Shown here in pieces: positions 1 through 7,874 of a stretch of 27,297 nt of DNA. The stretch comes from Chara braunii (Eukaryota; Streptophyta; Charophyceae; Charales; Characeae): contig BFEA01000009.1 in the NCBI GenBank assembly GCA_003427395.1, forward strand, positions 6,889,780-6,917,076, in the 5' to 3' direction. Position numbers and translations under genes: made by a program. The notes under the pieces are model-generated. The model did no database searches and had not been told where the DNA came from. It saw only the letters and a list, made by a program, of their open reading frames with translations. Each line of letters begins with the position of its first letter. Position 1 is the stretch's first letter.

Positions 1-57
1 CCTATGCCGGCACGAGGCAGCTGTCAGCGTCATGTTGCCGCGTGGCACTTCGCGTAC

Positions 58-745
58 TAAAGGAAACACATGAAATCGGGAGGAGGAGGAGGAAGAGGAG
101 GAGAGAAGAAGACAAATGGAGGACCTGGAGGAGAGAAGAAGACGAACGGAGGGGGAGGAGGAGAAGACGAGAGGAGGAAGAGGAGGAGAAGATAGGAGGA
201 GGAGGAGGAGGAGGAGGAGGAGGAGGAGGAGGACCTGCCGACGATGTATGGCGACGAAGACAAAAAAAGAGGACGATGGAGGACGTGGAGGAGGAGGAGA
301 GAAGGATAACACAAAAGCGGAGGAGTAGGAGGAGGAGAGAAGAAGAAGAGGAGAGGAGGAGGAGGAGGAGGAGAGAAGAAGAAGAGGAGAGGAGGAGGAG
401 GAGGAGGAGGAGGAGAGAAGGACAAGACGAAAGGAGGAAAGAAGACAAAGAAGAGGAGAGGAGGACCTGCCGGATTTGGATGGCGATGACCAAAAACAAG
501 AGGATAACGAAGGAGGAGGAGGAGGAGGAGAAAGGAGGAGGAGGAGGATGAGGAGGAGGAGAAAGGAGGAGGAGGAGGAGAAGACAAGAAGACGAAAGGA
601 GGAAGAGGAGGAGGAGGAGAAGAAGAAGAGGAGGAAAGGAGGAGGAGGAGCGGAAAAGAAGACGACGAAAGGAGGAGGGGAAGAAGAAGAAGAAGAAGAA
701 GAAGAAGAAGAAGAAGAAGAGGAAGGAGGAGGTGGAGGCAGCTTC
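58..745. repeat. Long purine-strand GGA/GAA microsatellite array
   Basis: The plus strand is almost pure G/A, built from GGA, GAGGA and GAAGAA units with short interruptions (for example near 235-260 and 465-495). Open frames run through it on both strands but encode only Arg/Glu/Gly or Ser/Leu/Pro tracts, so they are not genes. Homopurine/homopyrimidine tracts of this length can form triplex DNA; that is general knowledge, not shown here. Confidence 0.9.
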
Positions 746-1400
746 ACCCCGATGGCGCTAGCAGCTTCACGGGCAGCGACGACGTGGATTGGTTCTTGAC
801 GGTGCAGCTCAAGTGGGAGTGACGATGGAAGCTCGACAAGGAGGAGCAGCAACGACGGCGGGCTTGGAGATGGCAGCTACGACGGGCGGGCTTCGTGACG
901 GCAGCTTCGCAGTGGAGGATACCACGTTCGAATTCGAACGCGGTGTGGTAGGCCAGCATGGGGGGAAACGAGGTCATTTCTTGTGGCTGATCACAGCCAC
1001 CGGTCTTCGCAGGTCGGGTGCTGAGATCAGTCGTCGAAGAAGCCCTTCCCCCGGTCTCACGTGGGCCTGAGTAGCCCTTCCCCCAGCCTCACGTGGGCCT
1101 GAGTTCGAAACAAAATGTTTCGAAGTGTTCATGGGGGCCGGGGATGTTCCGACTGGGCGAAAAAAACCTCCCCCCGCACGAAATTGTGCTGGGCCCGCCC
1201 TGCGCCAAACCGGGAAACTAACGGGCCGGGCTGCCCGGGACCCCTGCCGGACGAAGGTTGGGCCGCCGGGTGACTCAGATTTTAACGCAGGTTTGTATGA
1301 CTTTGTGACCAGATTTTTTTTCTCTGATTGTAGCGTCTTAATATGTCAGCATGATCCATGGGGACTATTCCACGTTTCGCCGTGGGTAAACTAACTTTAG
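746..1400. other. Unassigned GC-rich nuclear DNA
   Basis: No gene is recognised. There is a perfect 16-bp palindrome (CGTTCGAATTCGAACG) at 925-940 and a tandem 32-bp duplication at 1041-1104. Open frames here have no recognisable domain. Confidence 0.5.
1041..1104. repeat. 32-bp tandem duplication
   Basis: Two head-to-tail copies (1041-1072 and 1073-1104) begin with AGCCCTTCCCCC and end with CACGTGGGCCTGAGT. They differ at only a few positions. Confidence 0.85.
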
Positions 1401-1401
1401 G

Positions 1402-1500
1402 ATTAATGCTATTCTAAGAGGATTGAATGAGTGGTTCCGAGTCTTCCGACATGCACAGAACAAACGTTGTATCATATGGTATTAAGCCTATCTGGATTCT
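1402..1500 (+). pseudogene. Possible group II intron maturase fragment (mitochondrial)
   Basis: Reading from 1402 gives INAILRGLNEWFRVFRHAQN, then a stop after about 27 codons. The L-R-G-x-x-x-(Y/W)-(Y/F)-R spacing resembles the maturase (X/thumb) domain of group II intron proteins. It adjoins a truncated mitochondrial tRNA-Lys, which supports an organellar origin. The match is short and made by eye, so chance similarity cannot be excluded. Confidence 0.3.
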
Positions 1501-1547
1501 GGGTGTATAGCTTAGTTGGTAGAGCATTGGGCTTTTAACCTAATGGT
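1501..1547 (+). pseudogene. trnK-UUU: Truncated mitochondrial tRNA-Lys(UUU)
   Basis: The sequence starts GGGTGTATAGCTTAGTTGG and continues through a D arm and an anticodon arm whose loop contains TTT. It matches the 5' two-thirds of a plant-type mitochondrial tRNA-Lys. After the anticodon stem it breaks into unrelated sequence, so the variable loop, T arm and 3' acceptor are missing. It is a decayed piece in the NUMT. Confidence 0.65.
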
Positions 1548-1905
1548 TTATCCGACGTGAAGTGCCCTTGTTGAAGAAGAGTTGCTAAGTGAGTAAATCA
1601 TTCTTTTGTAAGTCCATCAAGAGCGCTTTGCGCCTTTCTAGGAGTCGTGTTAACAGGCTGGAAGAGTTGTTTAGGGTTAAGGGTTCCTACCACAATGGGT
1701 CCAACCCATGGGCCTACACTTCGTGCCTGATCAAGCTCGCATAGTCACTGCGGGAGAAGGATTCCATTTCTTAGCATATGATGTTCTCCACCTTGCCACC
1801 TCTTATGATCGCCTCGCCATTGAGTCTTCGACGGGGAGTTTCCGTATCGAATTTGGCTTTGTCGAGGGTCGAAGAGACTAATTTGTAAACATATTCCAAA
1901 AAGAA
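1548..1905. other. NUMT-like DNA without a recognised gene
   Basis: This moderately AT-rich stretch lies between the tRNA-Lys and tRNA-Leu remnants and has short GC-rich hairpin words (for example GCGCTTTGCGC at 1622-1632). No protein or RNA gene is recognised. It is probably mitochondrial spacer, judged only from its neighbours. Confidence 0.35.
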
Positions 1906-1988
1906 ACAGCTATGACGAAATTGATTTACCACCACACTTAGGATGTGGTGGCGCTTTGTGCCTTGTGGGTTAGAGTCCCGCTAGCCGT
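1906..1988 (+). tRNA. trnL-UAG: tRNA-Leu(UAG), mitochondrial type, probably a nuclear relic
   Basis: A class II tRNA fold is visible. The acceptor strands ACAGCTA and TAGCCGT pair with one mismatch. The anticodon stem CCACA/TGTGG is perfect around loop CTTAGGA with anticodon TAG. A long variable arm follows. The T stem GTGGG/CCCGC encloses loop TTAGAGT. It is the best preserved tRNA in the NUMT. The acceptor mismatch and the decayed surroundings suggest it is no longer functional. Confidence 0.7.
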
Positions 1989-2160
1989 ACACTAGAAACG
2001 GAGAGCGATATTTTGTAATATGTTAGTTTTCAAGACTGATATCTTCAACCACTCAAACATCCATCCAAAGCAAAGACGCCCCTTGTACCTTCCTTTCCAC
2101 TCTATCAAACACATTGCCAGTAAAGATAAGATTTAGGCCGTTTTTTTTCCCATCTACTCA

Positions 2161-2325
2161 CTAAAGTCAGGCGTTCGGCTTCGCCCACTTCGTGTCCTTA
2201 GGTTGCATGGAAGTCGACGGGAAAAACTGGTCACTTGATCCAGTGAAACCCTGCCGAATAGGTAAGAGAACTCAAAGTAAGTAGAGTTAGCGAGTCGTGT
2301 AATGGGCAACTATTTCGCACGGTCT
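2161..2325 (+). ncRNA. Group II intron 3' part with domain V (copy 1)
   Basis: Positions 2292-2325 form a 34-nt domain V-like hairpin. It opens GAGTCGTGTAATGGG and closes TTTCGCACGGTCT, followed by GGAGGGGG, as is usual after domain V. The upstream sequence from 2161 recurs at 2671-2840, so both copies derive from the same or closely related introns. No splicing context is preserved, so this is a relic of a mitochondrial intron. Confidence 0.6.
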
Positions 2326-2393
2326 GGAGGGGGCTTTGGTAGTGTGACCCGCTTGACCTGGCCCTTTGATATGATAGATATCATATCATATAT

Positions 2394-2465
2394 ATCTCTT
2401 ATGGGATTTGAGCCCGTGTCTTCGCCATGAAAAAGCGATGCTCTATACCCCTAGACAAAAAGGAC
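2394..2465 (-). pseudogene. trnE-UUC: tRNA-Glu(UUC), mitochondrial type, decayed
   Basis: Read on the minus strand from 2465, it has TGTCTAGGGGTATAGAGCA (D arm) and an anticodon stem TCGCT/GGCGA around loop TTTTCAT (anticodon TTC). The T arm CGGGCTCAAATCCC follows. Acceptor and T stems each carry mismatches. It lies 7 bp from the tRNA-Arg relic on the opposite strand. Confidence 0.65.
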
Positions 2466-2472
2466 AAATGAA

Positions 2473-2548
2473 TGTGCTTGTAGCTCAATTGGATAAGAGC
2501 ACCGAACTACGGATTTGGGGGTTGAGAGTTCAAGTATTTCCAAGCATG
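2473..2548 (+). pseudogene. trnR-ACG: tRNA-Arg(ACG), mitochondrial type, decayed
   Basis: The acceptor strands TGTGCTT and AAGCATG pair. The D arm reads TAGCTCAATTGGATAAGAGC, with one extra A compared with the usual form. The anticodon loop CTACGGA (anticodon ACG) is closed by CCGAA/TTTGG. The T stem has mismatches. It overlaps the start of the next tRNA remnant by one base. Confidence 0.65.
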
Positions 2549-2573
2549 GGCCTATAACTCAGTTGGTTAGAGT
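2548..2573 (+). pseudogene. 5' end of another tRNA (tRNA-Ile-like), truncated
   Basis: The sequence GGGCCTATAACTCAGTTGG followed by TTAGAG is an acceptor strand plus D arm typical of organellar tRNA-Ile(GAU). It then runs into unrelated sequence with no anticodon arm. The identity is tentative. Confidence 0.4.
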
Positions 2574-2670
2574 AAGAGGCTCCCATATCCCAAGATGAAA
2601 ATAAGAAAACTCTTTTTTCTAATACGTAGCTAGTCGAGTACGAGATCCAATGTCTCTTCTTGCGTGGACT

Positions 2671-2840
2671 CGCTAAAGTCAAGCCTTCGGCTTCACCTAC
2701 TTCGTGTCTTGAGGTTGCCTGGAAGTCCACAGGGGAAACTGGTCACTTGATGCAATGAAACCGGCCAAATAGGTCATAGAACTCAAAGCAAGTAGAGTTA
2801 GTGCGCCGTGTAATGGGCAATGGTTCGGAGGGCAATTCAG
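2671..2840 (+). repeat. Group II intron 3' part (copy 2, domain V damaged)
   Basis: This is a diverged direct repeat of 2161-2325. It shares CTAAAGTCA, CTTCGTGTC, GAGGTTGC, AACTGGTCACTTGAT and AAGTAGAGTTAG in order. Near 2803 the domain V-like hairpin starts (GCGCCGTGTAATGGGCAA) but jumps straight to TGGTTCGGAGG, so the 3' strand has an internal deletion. Confidence 0.6.
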
Positions 2841-3147
2841 CAAGTCTATGCAAATCATATTTGAAGTTTGACCCCTATCCCTTTTGAGATTATATTACAA
2901 AACGAGTTTGCGAAATAAGTGTTTCCTCTGATTTCTTGGATGCAGCAACTCTGCAACGAGCCCGTGGAATCTAGACGCGAAGCGGCTGCTCTTCGAGCCT
3001 TTGCTTGCCCTTATGTTTGTTTCGGCGGGATCCATGAACTTCACCATAGACCGAGTAGCTCGCGAGCCTTTTCCTCTTTTTTCGAACATGTTGTGGTCCC
3101 TATTGAGTTGGTCTCAATTGGGTGAGTGGGATGCTTTAAGCCACATT
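2841..3147. other. NUMT-like DNA, no recognised gene
   Basis: Two overlapping plus-strand frames (2919-3125 and 3001-3204) show no domain I recognise. The downstream edge runs into the structured repeat at 3148. Origin is probably mitochondrial intron or spacer, inferred from position. Confidence 0.3.
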
Positions 3148-3330
3148 AAACTTTCATCGGCGAACAACCGAACCTTTGGAACGTCGACCTTCCAACATTA
3201 CTGATAGGCTAAGACTATGCCTTCACCATATTCACTACAGGCATTTGTAAGGACTTTGGTGCGAGCCGTATGAATGATATGTGCAAGAAAGACAAAGAGT
3301 CAAACACATCATTCTCATCACAACAGATAG
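3148..3330 (+). repeat. Structured repeat, left copy (unfilled MITE site)
   Basis: This block resembles 26627-26975 at roughly three positions in four. Shared words include ACTTTCATCGGC, GGAACGTCG and GTGCAAGAAAGA. Near its end a hairpin is predicted: GAATGAT(A)TGTG pairs with CACATCATTC. The left copy reads straight through GACTATGCC at 3211-3219, where the right copy carries a MITE. It may derive from a mitochondrial group II intron, but I cannot assign a domain. Confidence 0.55.
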
Positions 3331-3341
3331 AACCAGAAGGT

Positions 3342-3536
3342 TCGATTAACAACTTTTGAAAGTTTAAAAGAAATTGTGAATTAGTCGTTATGATACTATA
3401 CATAATACCATGATCGACTTTATCGAAGAATTGTGCCCTTCGATTAACAACTTTTGAAAGTTGAAAAAAAAATTGTGAATTAGTCGTGATAATACTATAC
3501 ATAATACCATGATCAACTGTGTCGAAGAATTGTGCC
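3342..3536. repeat. 97-bp tandem duplication
   Basis: Copies at 3342-3438 and 3439-3536 both start TTCGATTAACAACTTTTGAAA and end GAAGAATTGTGCCC. A few substitutions and a small difference in the internal A run separate them. No coding meaning is apparent. Confidence 0.85.
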
Positions 3537-4087
3537 CTTGGCTTGGGCTGTGTGTGAACTTGCTTGGGTCTAGACGAGAGAATTGAGATTCGTGGTCCAC
3601 TTCTTGATTCTATCTTGACACTCACTCTGCTCGCCAGAGTAGATATTGCCAGAGTCACATGGTTTACGACATCGCACCGACTCGTCGCGAAACTCACTAG
3701 ACTCCCGTTTGTAACTTACAAACATGTGTGGTATTGTCAAGTTCAAGCACCGACTGATTCTCTATTGGATGGAGAGAAGTTTTAACTAATTGTTTTGATA
3801 TATTAGATATAGATAAGATAAGGCGACCGACATACGGCACGCCCCGGCTGACGGTCGTGCCGCCTTAGGCTGTATCAGTCTATGATATGATATAAAATAA
3901 AAGTGAGAAGTAGCGAAGGGCCCTGCTATATTCAAAAAATAGTGCATTGGGTGAATGCCTCAACATTGAGAAAGAAAGAACGCAATGGAAGGTAAAATTA
4001 TCACAAAAGGTGATTCCGGACCCCGATCAAACAATTATTGATGGTACCTCGCTTGAAAAGTTTTTGAAGCTTCGAGACGCGATAGTC
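3537..4087. other. NUMT-like DNA with a GC-rich hairpin
   Basis: The only clear structure is an inverted repeat CGGCACG (3835-3841) and CGTGCCG (3856-3862), with flanking AAGGCG/CGCCTT extending the stem. GC-rich hairpins in AT-rich surroundings are common in algal mitochondrial spacers. The plus-strand reading from about 3961 to 4108 is open for some 45 codons but I do not recognise it. Confidence 0.4.
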
Positions 4088-4244
4088 AAAGTATATAAGG
4101 AAAACTAATATGTTGCTCGTATTTTTCTCTGTCTAGAACCACATACCCTTATAATCATAAACATCGGGATTGAAACACTTTCAAATAACACATAAAAAAG
4201 TAGAAGATGTAGCATGCAAAACACAACAATCATGAAAGCTTCAA
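4088..4244 (-). pseudogene. nad4: NADH dehydrogenase subunit 4 fragment (copy A)
   Basis: Reading the minus strand from 4244 gives EAFMIVVFCMLHLLLFYV, then FESVSIPMFMIIRV, GSRQRKIRATY, a stop and FSLYTL. These are hallmark segments of the membrane core of respiratory complex I subunit ND4 (proton-pumping module, mitochondrial inner membrane). The in-frame stop after RATY and the loss of both flanks show that it is a nuclear relic. The same gene region appears in the opposite orientation at 5917-6087, so the insertion holds two independent or rearranged nad4 pieces. Confidence 0.8.
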
Positions 4245-4865
4245 GAACGAAATACGCGCAACTAACTAAATGCTATAAAGGTTGCACGCACGTAAGCTTG
4301 CTTAGTGGTGATTTCTATATGTGCATTCTCAACACCACCGATAATGAGAAAAACTACGATTTGATTCAGCTAAGTTATGAAGATCATCTTTTTTTTCTTC
4401 TGGCAAATCCTTGTTTTATCGAGCATCCTGTATTTTAGCAAATAAAGATTGATTTAAACTTATGTTTTTTTTTTGTTGAACGTCGTTTTCACAAGGCGCC
4501 TTCAATAATCCACCGAAGAGCTAAGGTTTCTTGACGACTCTTTGGTATAATGGATGATACTAATTGGGTGGTTTCAGAGATTTTGACTTTTTCTACTTCT
4601 AAAATAGGTTGGTTGTCGACAAAAAAATCATAATTAATTACGACTGGCGTCAATGTTTTTTTGGTGAGCGTGCCTAACGACGGCTTCCTGGAAGCATAAT
4701 TTTTTTGTCAAATTAAATAAAGTGAAGCTTATGGAAACCAAATATTTATGTTTTTTAGAAATCGTAGGTGGTTGGATGTAAAGCTAGTACTAATACACAG
4801 AGCTCCATACTTTTCTTGAAATTAGGATTTAGTCATGATATGAAACTTCGAGCTCCGCCCTCGAT
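4245..4865. other. AT-rich NUMT-like DNA, no recognised gene
   Basis: A 74-codon plus-strand frame (4214-4438) overlaps the antisense of the nad4 fragment and is a shadow. The remainder has T/A homopolymer runs and no recognisable product. Confidence 0.35.
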
Positions 4866-4939
4866 TCGTGTGTTTACGGAAATTGAACCCGTGTTTTCAA
4901 ATTCATAATCCGACAATTTGACCTATTAAGTTATATTCG
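4866..4939 (-). pseudogene. tRNA-His-like relic, mitochondrial type
   Basis: Read on the minus strand, CGAATATAACTTAATAGGTC forms an acceptor plus D arm. The arm TCGGA/TTTGA encloses loop TTATGAA, and a T arm ACACGGGTTCAATTTCCGT follows. The pattern matches mitochondrial tRNA-His if the anticodon GTG has mutated to ATG. The 3' acceptor strand is displaced. The identification is moderate at best. Confidence 0.4.
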
Positions 4940-5467
4940 TTGTGGTCTCGACTCGCTCTAACAGACAAAATGTTTTAGTTTGTCACGTTTACCATTTTCA
5001 CCTAGCGAGTATGTTTTTTNTTTTTTTTTAATTCGTGTTTGACTTATTTATGTGGGAGTGTTTTACAATGTTCAAAGGAACAAACACAAGATAACATGGT
5101 GGCGGTTGAAACAGAGCTGAAAACTCGATTCATTTGTTTGAAACATGAAGTGGAAGGAAAAAGGAAAATTGGAGATGAATTCAATTTTGGAGTAGAAAAT
5201 GTAGAAGTGTTTGGTGAACCAAAAATGATCCTTGGAGGCCGAAGGCCTTGGAGCCGTAAATTATGGATGGAACTCTGTATAAGATCACTCGGAAAACAAT
5301 CTGAGATGAATGGATTCTCAAACTAATCCGCTCTAGACTACAAACTTTTTTTCATATGCCACACAAAGAGATTGAAGAGGCGACCATAGGCGCCGCCAGG
5401 CAGCGGTGTTGTTGCCACTTCGTGGCTTGGTTCCAGCTCTTCGAGCCTTGGTATGTGCATTTTTTTT
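4940..5467. other. AT-rich NUMT-like DNA with an unidentified 95-codon frame
   Basis: The plus-strand frame 5039-5326 starts on an alternative codon and ends in TAA. It contains GRRPWSRKLWMELC and a Lys/Glu-rich middle, and no known family comes to mind. It could be a remnant of a mitochondrial or intron ORF. One N (5020) lies in the preceding T run. Confidence 0.3.
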
Positions 5468-5571
5468 TTGTTTGTGTCTTTTCTCTAATCTAAGGCGCCT
5501 CTTTTTTAGGCGCCTTTCTTGAGGGGAAATGAGCCACTTGTTTTGGTTTGGGTAGATTTCAATAGTGCCGC
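5468..5571. repeat. nad4L 3' end block, inverted relative to 8453-8537
   Basis: This block and 8453-8537 share the nad4L 3' end plus downstream sequence in opposite orientation, including GAGGCGCCTTAGATTAGAGA. This copy has an extra segment containing a hairpin, AAGGCGCCT (5492-5500) and AGGCGCCTT (5508-5516), a perfect 9-bp stem with a 7-nt loop. In the mitochondrial genome it may have served in 3' end formation; that is inference. Confidence 0.75.
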
Positions 5572-5655
5572 AAATTCAAAGAGTAATAACAAGAATAGCG
5601 AGCCCAATAGCAGATTTTGGAGCAGCTACAATTAATACGGATAAAGCAATTTTAG
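5520..5655 (-). pseudogene. nad4L: NADH dehydrogenase subunit 4L, C-terminal part
   Basis: The minus strand from 5655 reads KIALSVLIVAAPKSAIGLAI, then LVITL, a stop, ICGTIEIYP. This aligns with the conserved ND4L segment that normally reads AAAESAIGLAILVITFR-R-GTI. ND4L is a small three-helix subunit of the complex I membrane arm. The stop and the Cys each fit a C-to-T change of an Arg codon (CGA to TGA, CGC to TGC). That is typical of a nuclear copy whose methylated CpGs have decayed. Confidence 0.75.
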
Positions 5656-5681
5656 AGCCGTATGCACATACGGTTCGGAGG
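5655..5681 (+). ncRNA. Shortened domain V-like hairpin
   Basis: GAGCCGTATGCACATACGGTTC followed by GGAGG has the base strands of a group II domain V, but the apical part is missing, leaving a near-perfect palindrome. It abuts the nad4L relic on the opposite strand, so it marks a junction or deletion in the mosaic. Confidence 0.45.
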
Positions 5682-5717
5682 AGAAAAAAAACAAAGCATT
5701 TTGAATTTCATGATTAT

Positions 5718-5800
5718 TCATGCAGTTGCCCATAAAATTAAGAAAGCCATCACTAAGGCGGATAAAGCAATAGCTTTAATTAAAGCAAAACCTAAAATGG
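5718..5800 (-). pseudogene. atp9: ATP synthase subunit 9 (c), last exon
   Basis: The minus strand from 5800 reads (x)ILGFALIKAIALSALVMAF then LILWATA and stop TGA at 5718. Mitochondrial atp9 (the proton-translocating c-ring subunit of complex V) ends in a closely similar [23 protein letters not shown] segment. Here the Thr-Glu preceding AIAL has become Ile-Lys. In subunit c, Glu in this helix is the proton-binding carboxylate, so its loss fits a non-functional copy. The exon follows directly after a recognisable group II intron 3' end (5801-5864). Confidence 0.8.
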
Positions 5801-5864
5801 GTAGGGATCAGAGGTGAGTCTCTGCCCTCTGAACCGTATGTGATAGTTTCCCGTCATACAACTC
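5801..5864 (-). ncRNA. Group II intron domains V and VI in atp9
   Basis: On the minus strand, positions 5864-5831 form a 34-nt domain V. It starts GAGTTGTATGACGGGAAAC and ends TATCACATACGGTTC. Domain VI follows: AGAG/CTCT and GGG/CCC arms with an unpaired A in CTCTGATCCC as candidate branch point. The intron ends in CTAC (an AY end) at 5801, exactly where the atp9 reading resumes. Only the 3' end of the intron is seen. Confidence 0.75.
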
Positions 5865-5916
5865 TCCATCAGCGTTCGGTCTCGAATGCATAACACTCCC
5901 AAACTGGCCAACGCTG

Positions 5917-6087
5917 GAAGCTTTCATGATTGCTGTGTTTTGCATGCTAGATTTTACTTTTTTATGTGTTCTTTGAAAGTGTTTTAATCCCTATGTTTAT
6001 TACTATAGAGGTATGGGGTTCTAGACAAAGAAAAATACGAGCAGCATATTATTTTTTCTTGTATACTTTATTTGGATCCGTTTTCAT
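5917..6087 (+). pseudogene. nad4: NADH dehydrogenase subunit 4 fragment (copy B, 5' of insertion)
   Basis: The reading from 5917 is LEAFMIAVFCMLDFT. After a one-base frameshift near 5955 it continues FFESVLIPMFITIEVWGSRQ, RKIRAAYYFFLYTLFGSVF. This is the ND4 signature around the GSRQRKIRAAY loop. At 6080-6087 (GTTTTCAT) the reading is interrupted by a 1743-bp mobile element and resumes in frame at 7831. The frameshift shows it is not a working gene. Confidence 0.85.
6080..6087. repeat. Target duplication, left (GTTTTCAT)
   Basis: This exact 8-bp word is repeated at 7831-7838. Removing one copy and the insert restores the nad4 reading GSVFMLLAI without a gap. Confidence 0.85.
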
Positions 6088-6559
6088 CATACTTGCAAGC
6101 ATCCGGTCCGGTCCGCTTTGCCTCGTGCGGCACCCTCCCCTCGGACCGGACGGACCCGGACCTGACCACACCAGACCGGATGGGGCCGGACGGGGTGCGG
6201 TTCGGGACTCTTCTGTCCGGTGCGGTTTGGTCCGGGACTGGAGCGGTGCGGGGAACGCACCGTCTGGGTTGGTAGAGACCCTTTTTTTTTTTGTTAAGGT
6301 TCTGCAGGGTCGGGGGCATTTTTGGGGGGGAGTGCACACCTCTGAGAGGTCCGAAGTTGCGAACTATTGGCAAATGTAAGGGGGTTATCCTGTGAGTTAT
6401 CCCCTTCAAACGAGTGAAGAACGAGAGGAGAAAGAGAACGAAGCCCCCTCGTTTCCCGCCCGAAAATCCGATCGATCCGACGAACCCGAAAAAAACGAAT
6501 TTATTATCTGCCCTGGGGGACGATGGGCTGGACGGCGCGAGGAAGTGAGGAGGACGAGG

Positions 6560-6825
6560 GGAAGGAGGAAGACGACGGCCTGGAGAGGAGGACGGCAGGG
6601 GTAGAAGGGGGGGGAGGAGAACAGGAGTAAGGGAGGAGGACGGCGAGGATGGAGAGGAGTATGGCGAGGGGGAGGGGGAGGGGAAGCAGACGGGAAGGAG
6701 GAAGACGACGGCCTGGAGAGGAGGACGGCAGGGGTAGAGGGGGGGGGAGGAGAACAGGAGTAAGGGAGGAGGACGGCGAGGATGGAGAGGAGTATCGAGG
6801 GGGAGGGGGAGGGGAAGCAGACGGG
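6560..6825. repeat. 133-bp tandem duplication in the hAT-like element
   Basis: The unit starting GGAAGGAGGAAGACGACGGCC occurs at 6560 and again at 6693, with nearly identical sequence to about 6825. The frames across it give low-complexity Arg/Gly or Pro/Ser peptides only. Confidence 0.85.
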
Positions 6826-6878
6826 GAGGATCTGGAGAGGAAATGAGAAGGACGAGGGGGAAGATGGCAGCCTGCTGC

Positions 6879-7012
6879 TAGTTGCCCCAAATACAAACTG
6901 AAATGACCGTGCGTTCTGGTGAAGACGCAGGGGTGAAGCCTGTTTGGGTGAAGACGGCAGTTGCCTCAAATACAACTAAAAGGACCGTGCGTTTTGCTCA
7001 GGTGAAGATGGC
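6879..7012. repeat. Two copies of a ~50-bp unit (GTTGCCCCAAATAC...)
   Basis: Units begin at about 6879 (GTTGCCCCAAATAC) and 6959 (GTTGCCTCAAATAC). Each continues with GACCGTGCGTT and ends in a GGTGAAGA(C/T)G word. A third diverged unit lies outside the element at 8769-8821. Confidence 0.75.
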
Positions 7013-7188
7013 AGCCTGCTGCTTTATCCGTTGCTGCGGAGGAAGTGAGGAGGAGGATGAGAGGAGAACGGGAGGAAGTCAGGAGGACGAGGAGGACAAC
7101 AAGGATGGAGAGGAGGACGATGAGGGATAAGAGGAGGAGAAGCGGACGTGCAGGATGGCGATGGGAGGAAGGGTGGAGGAGGACGAAG

Positions 7189-7314
7189 ACGAGGAGAAGC
7201 AGAAGAGGGGGGAGACGAGGAGAAGCAGAAGAGGGGGGAGACGAGGAGAAGCAGAAGAGGGGGGAGANAGAAGAGGGGGGAGACGAGGAGAAGCAGAAGA
7301 GGGGGGAGATGAGG
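7189..7314. repeat. 26-bp minisatellite
   Basis: About five copies of GAGGAGAAGCAGAAGAGGGG plus GGAGAC follow head to tail. One unit is interrupted by the N at 7268, so copy number is uncertain. Confidence 0.85.
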
Positions 7315-7830
7315 TGGAGGAGGAGCAGCGGAGGAGGCCAAGGGGGAGGAGGACGACGGGCTGGTGACACTCACCGTCGGGGACAGCAGTATGGCGACGG
7401 GTTTGACGGGCTGCTCCTTCTCGATGGCCGCAAGGACGATACTACTCCTCGACGGCTGCAACGACGGGCAAGATGGCGACGGGCGGAACAGCGGCGCAGC
7501 AGGATGGCGACGGCGACGGCAGGACAGTGCAAATAGCAGATGGCCGGCGGCACTTTCCTCTGCGACTGCGTTTCAAACCAAGTGAGTAATGCCCTGAGTC
7601 CAAGGTGGTCCGCCCTTGAGCGCAGGCCGAAATTGTTTTTTGGCAGTACTGGTTGCATTTTTCGAATGGGGCCTCGAAACTGCCGTTTCGACCCTCGTTT
7701 TTTTTTTTTTTTGGTGGGGGGGGGGGGGGGGTAACTAGTCGTCGGGCGCACATTCATGCGCCGCGNGGGTCTGGTCCGGCGGTCCGCCGCACGTGCGGAA
7801 CCGCGCAGACGGTGTCCGCTTGCAAGTATA

Positions 7831-7874
7831 GTTTTCATGCTTTTAGCTATTTTATTGATTTTGTTTCAAACGGG
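7831..7874 (+). pseudogene. nad4: nad4 copy B, continuation after the insertion
   Basis: The reading VFMLLAILLILFQTG continues the ND4 sequence exactly where copy B stops at 6087, once one copy of the duplicated GTTTTCAT is removed. Beyond QTG the similarity stops; an intron boundary or NUMT junction lies there. Confidence 0.8.

Larger units (their letters stand above)
6088..7830. mobile_element. hAT-like non-autonomous DNA transposon
   Basis: The insert is bounded by exact 8-bp duplications and by inverted ends. The left end is CATACTTGCAAGC (6088-6100). The reverse complement of the right end is TATACTTGCAAGC (7818-7830), so 12 of 13 bases match. Both subterminal regions are rich in CCGG/GGTCCG words, as in the subterminal repeats of hAT elements. 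8-bp duplications are typical of hAT. No transposase is visible; the interior is mostly purine-rich tandem repeats, so the element is non-autonomous or internally replaced. It inserted after nad4 reached the nucleus. Two Ns (7268, 7766) make the exact length provisional. Confidence 0.7.

Noticed and set aside
42-799. Long open frames on both strands across the GGA/GAA array
   Set aside because: They encode only Arg/Glu/Gly or Ser/Leu/Pro runs dictated by the repeat, with no domain, so they are not genes.
6049-6409. Overlapping Pro/Arg-rich frames on both strands in the CCGG-rich stretch
   Set aside because: All are by-products of CCG/GGA repeats near the left end of the hAT-like element. The plus-strand one starts as real nad4 relic and then reads into the transposon.
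6406-7536. Pro/Ser-rich and Arg/Gly-rich frames inside the hAT-like element, considered as a transposase
   Set aside because: No DDE or hATC-like signature is seen; composition follows the tandem repeats, and Ns break them.
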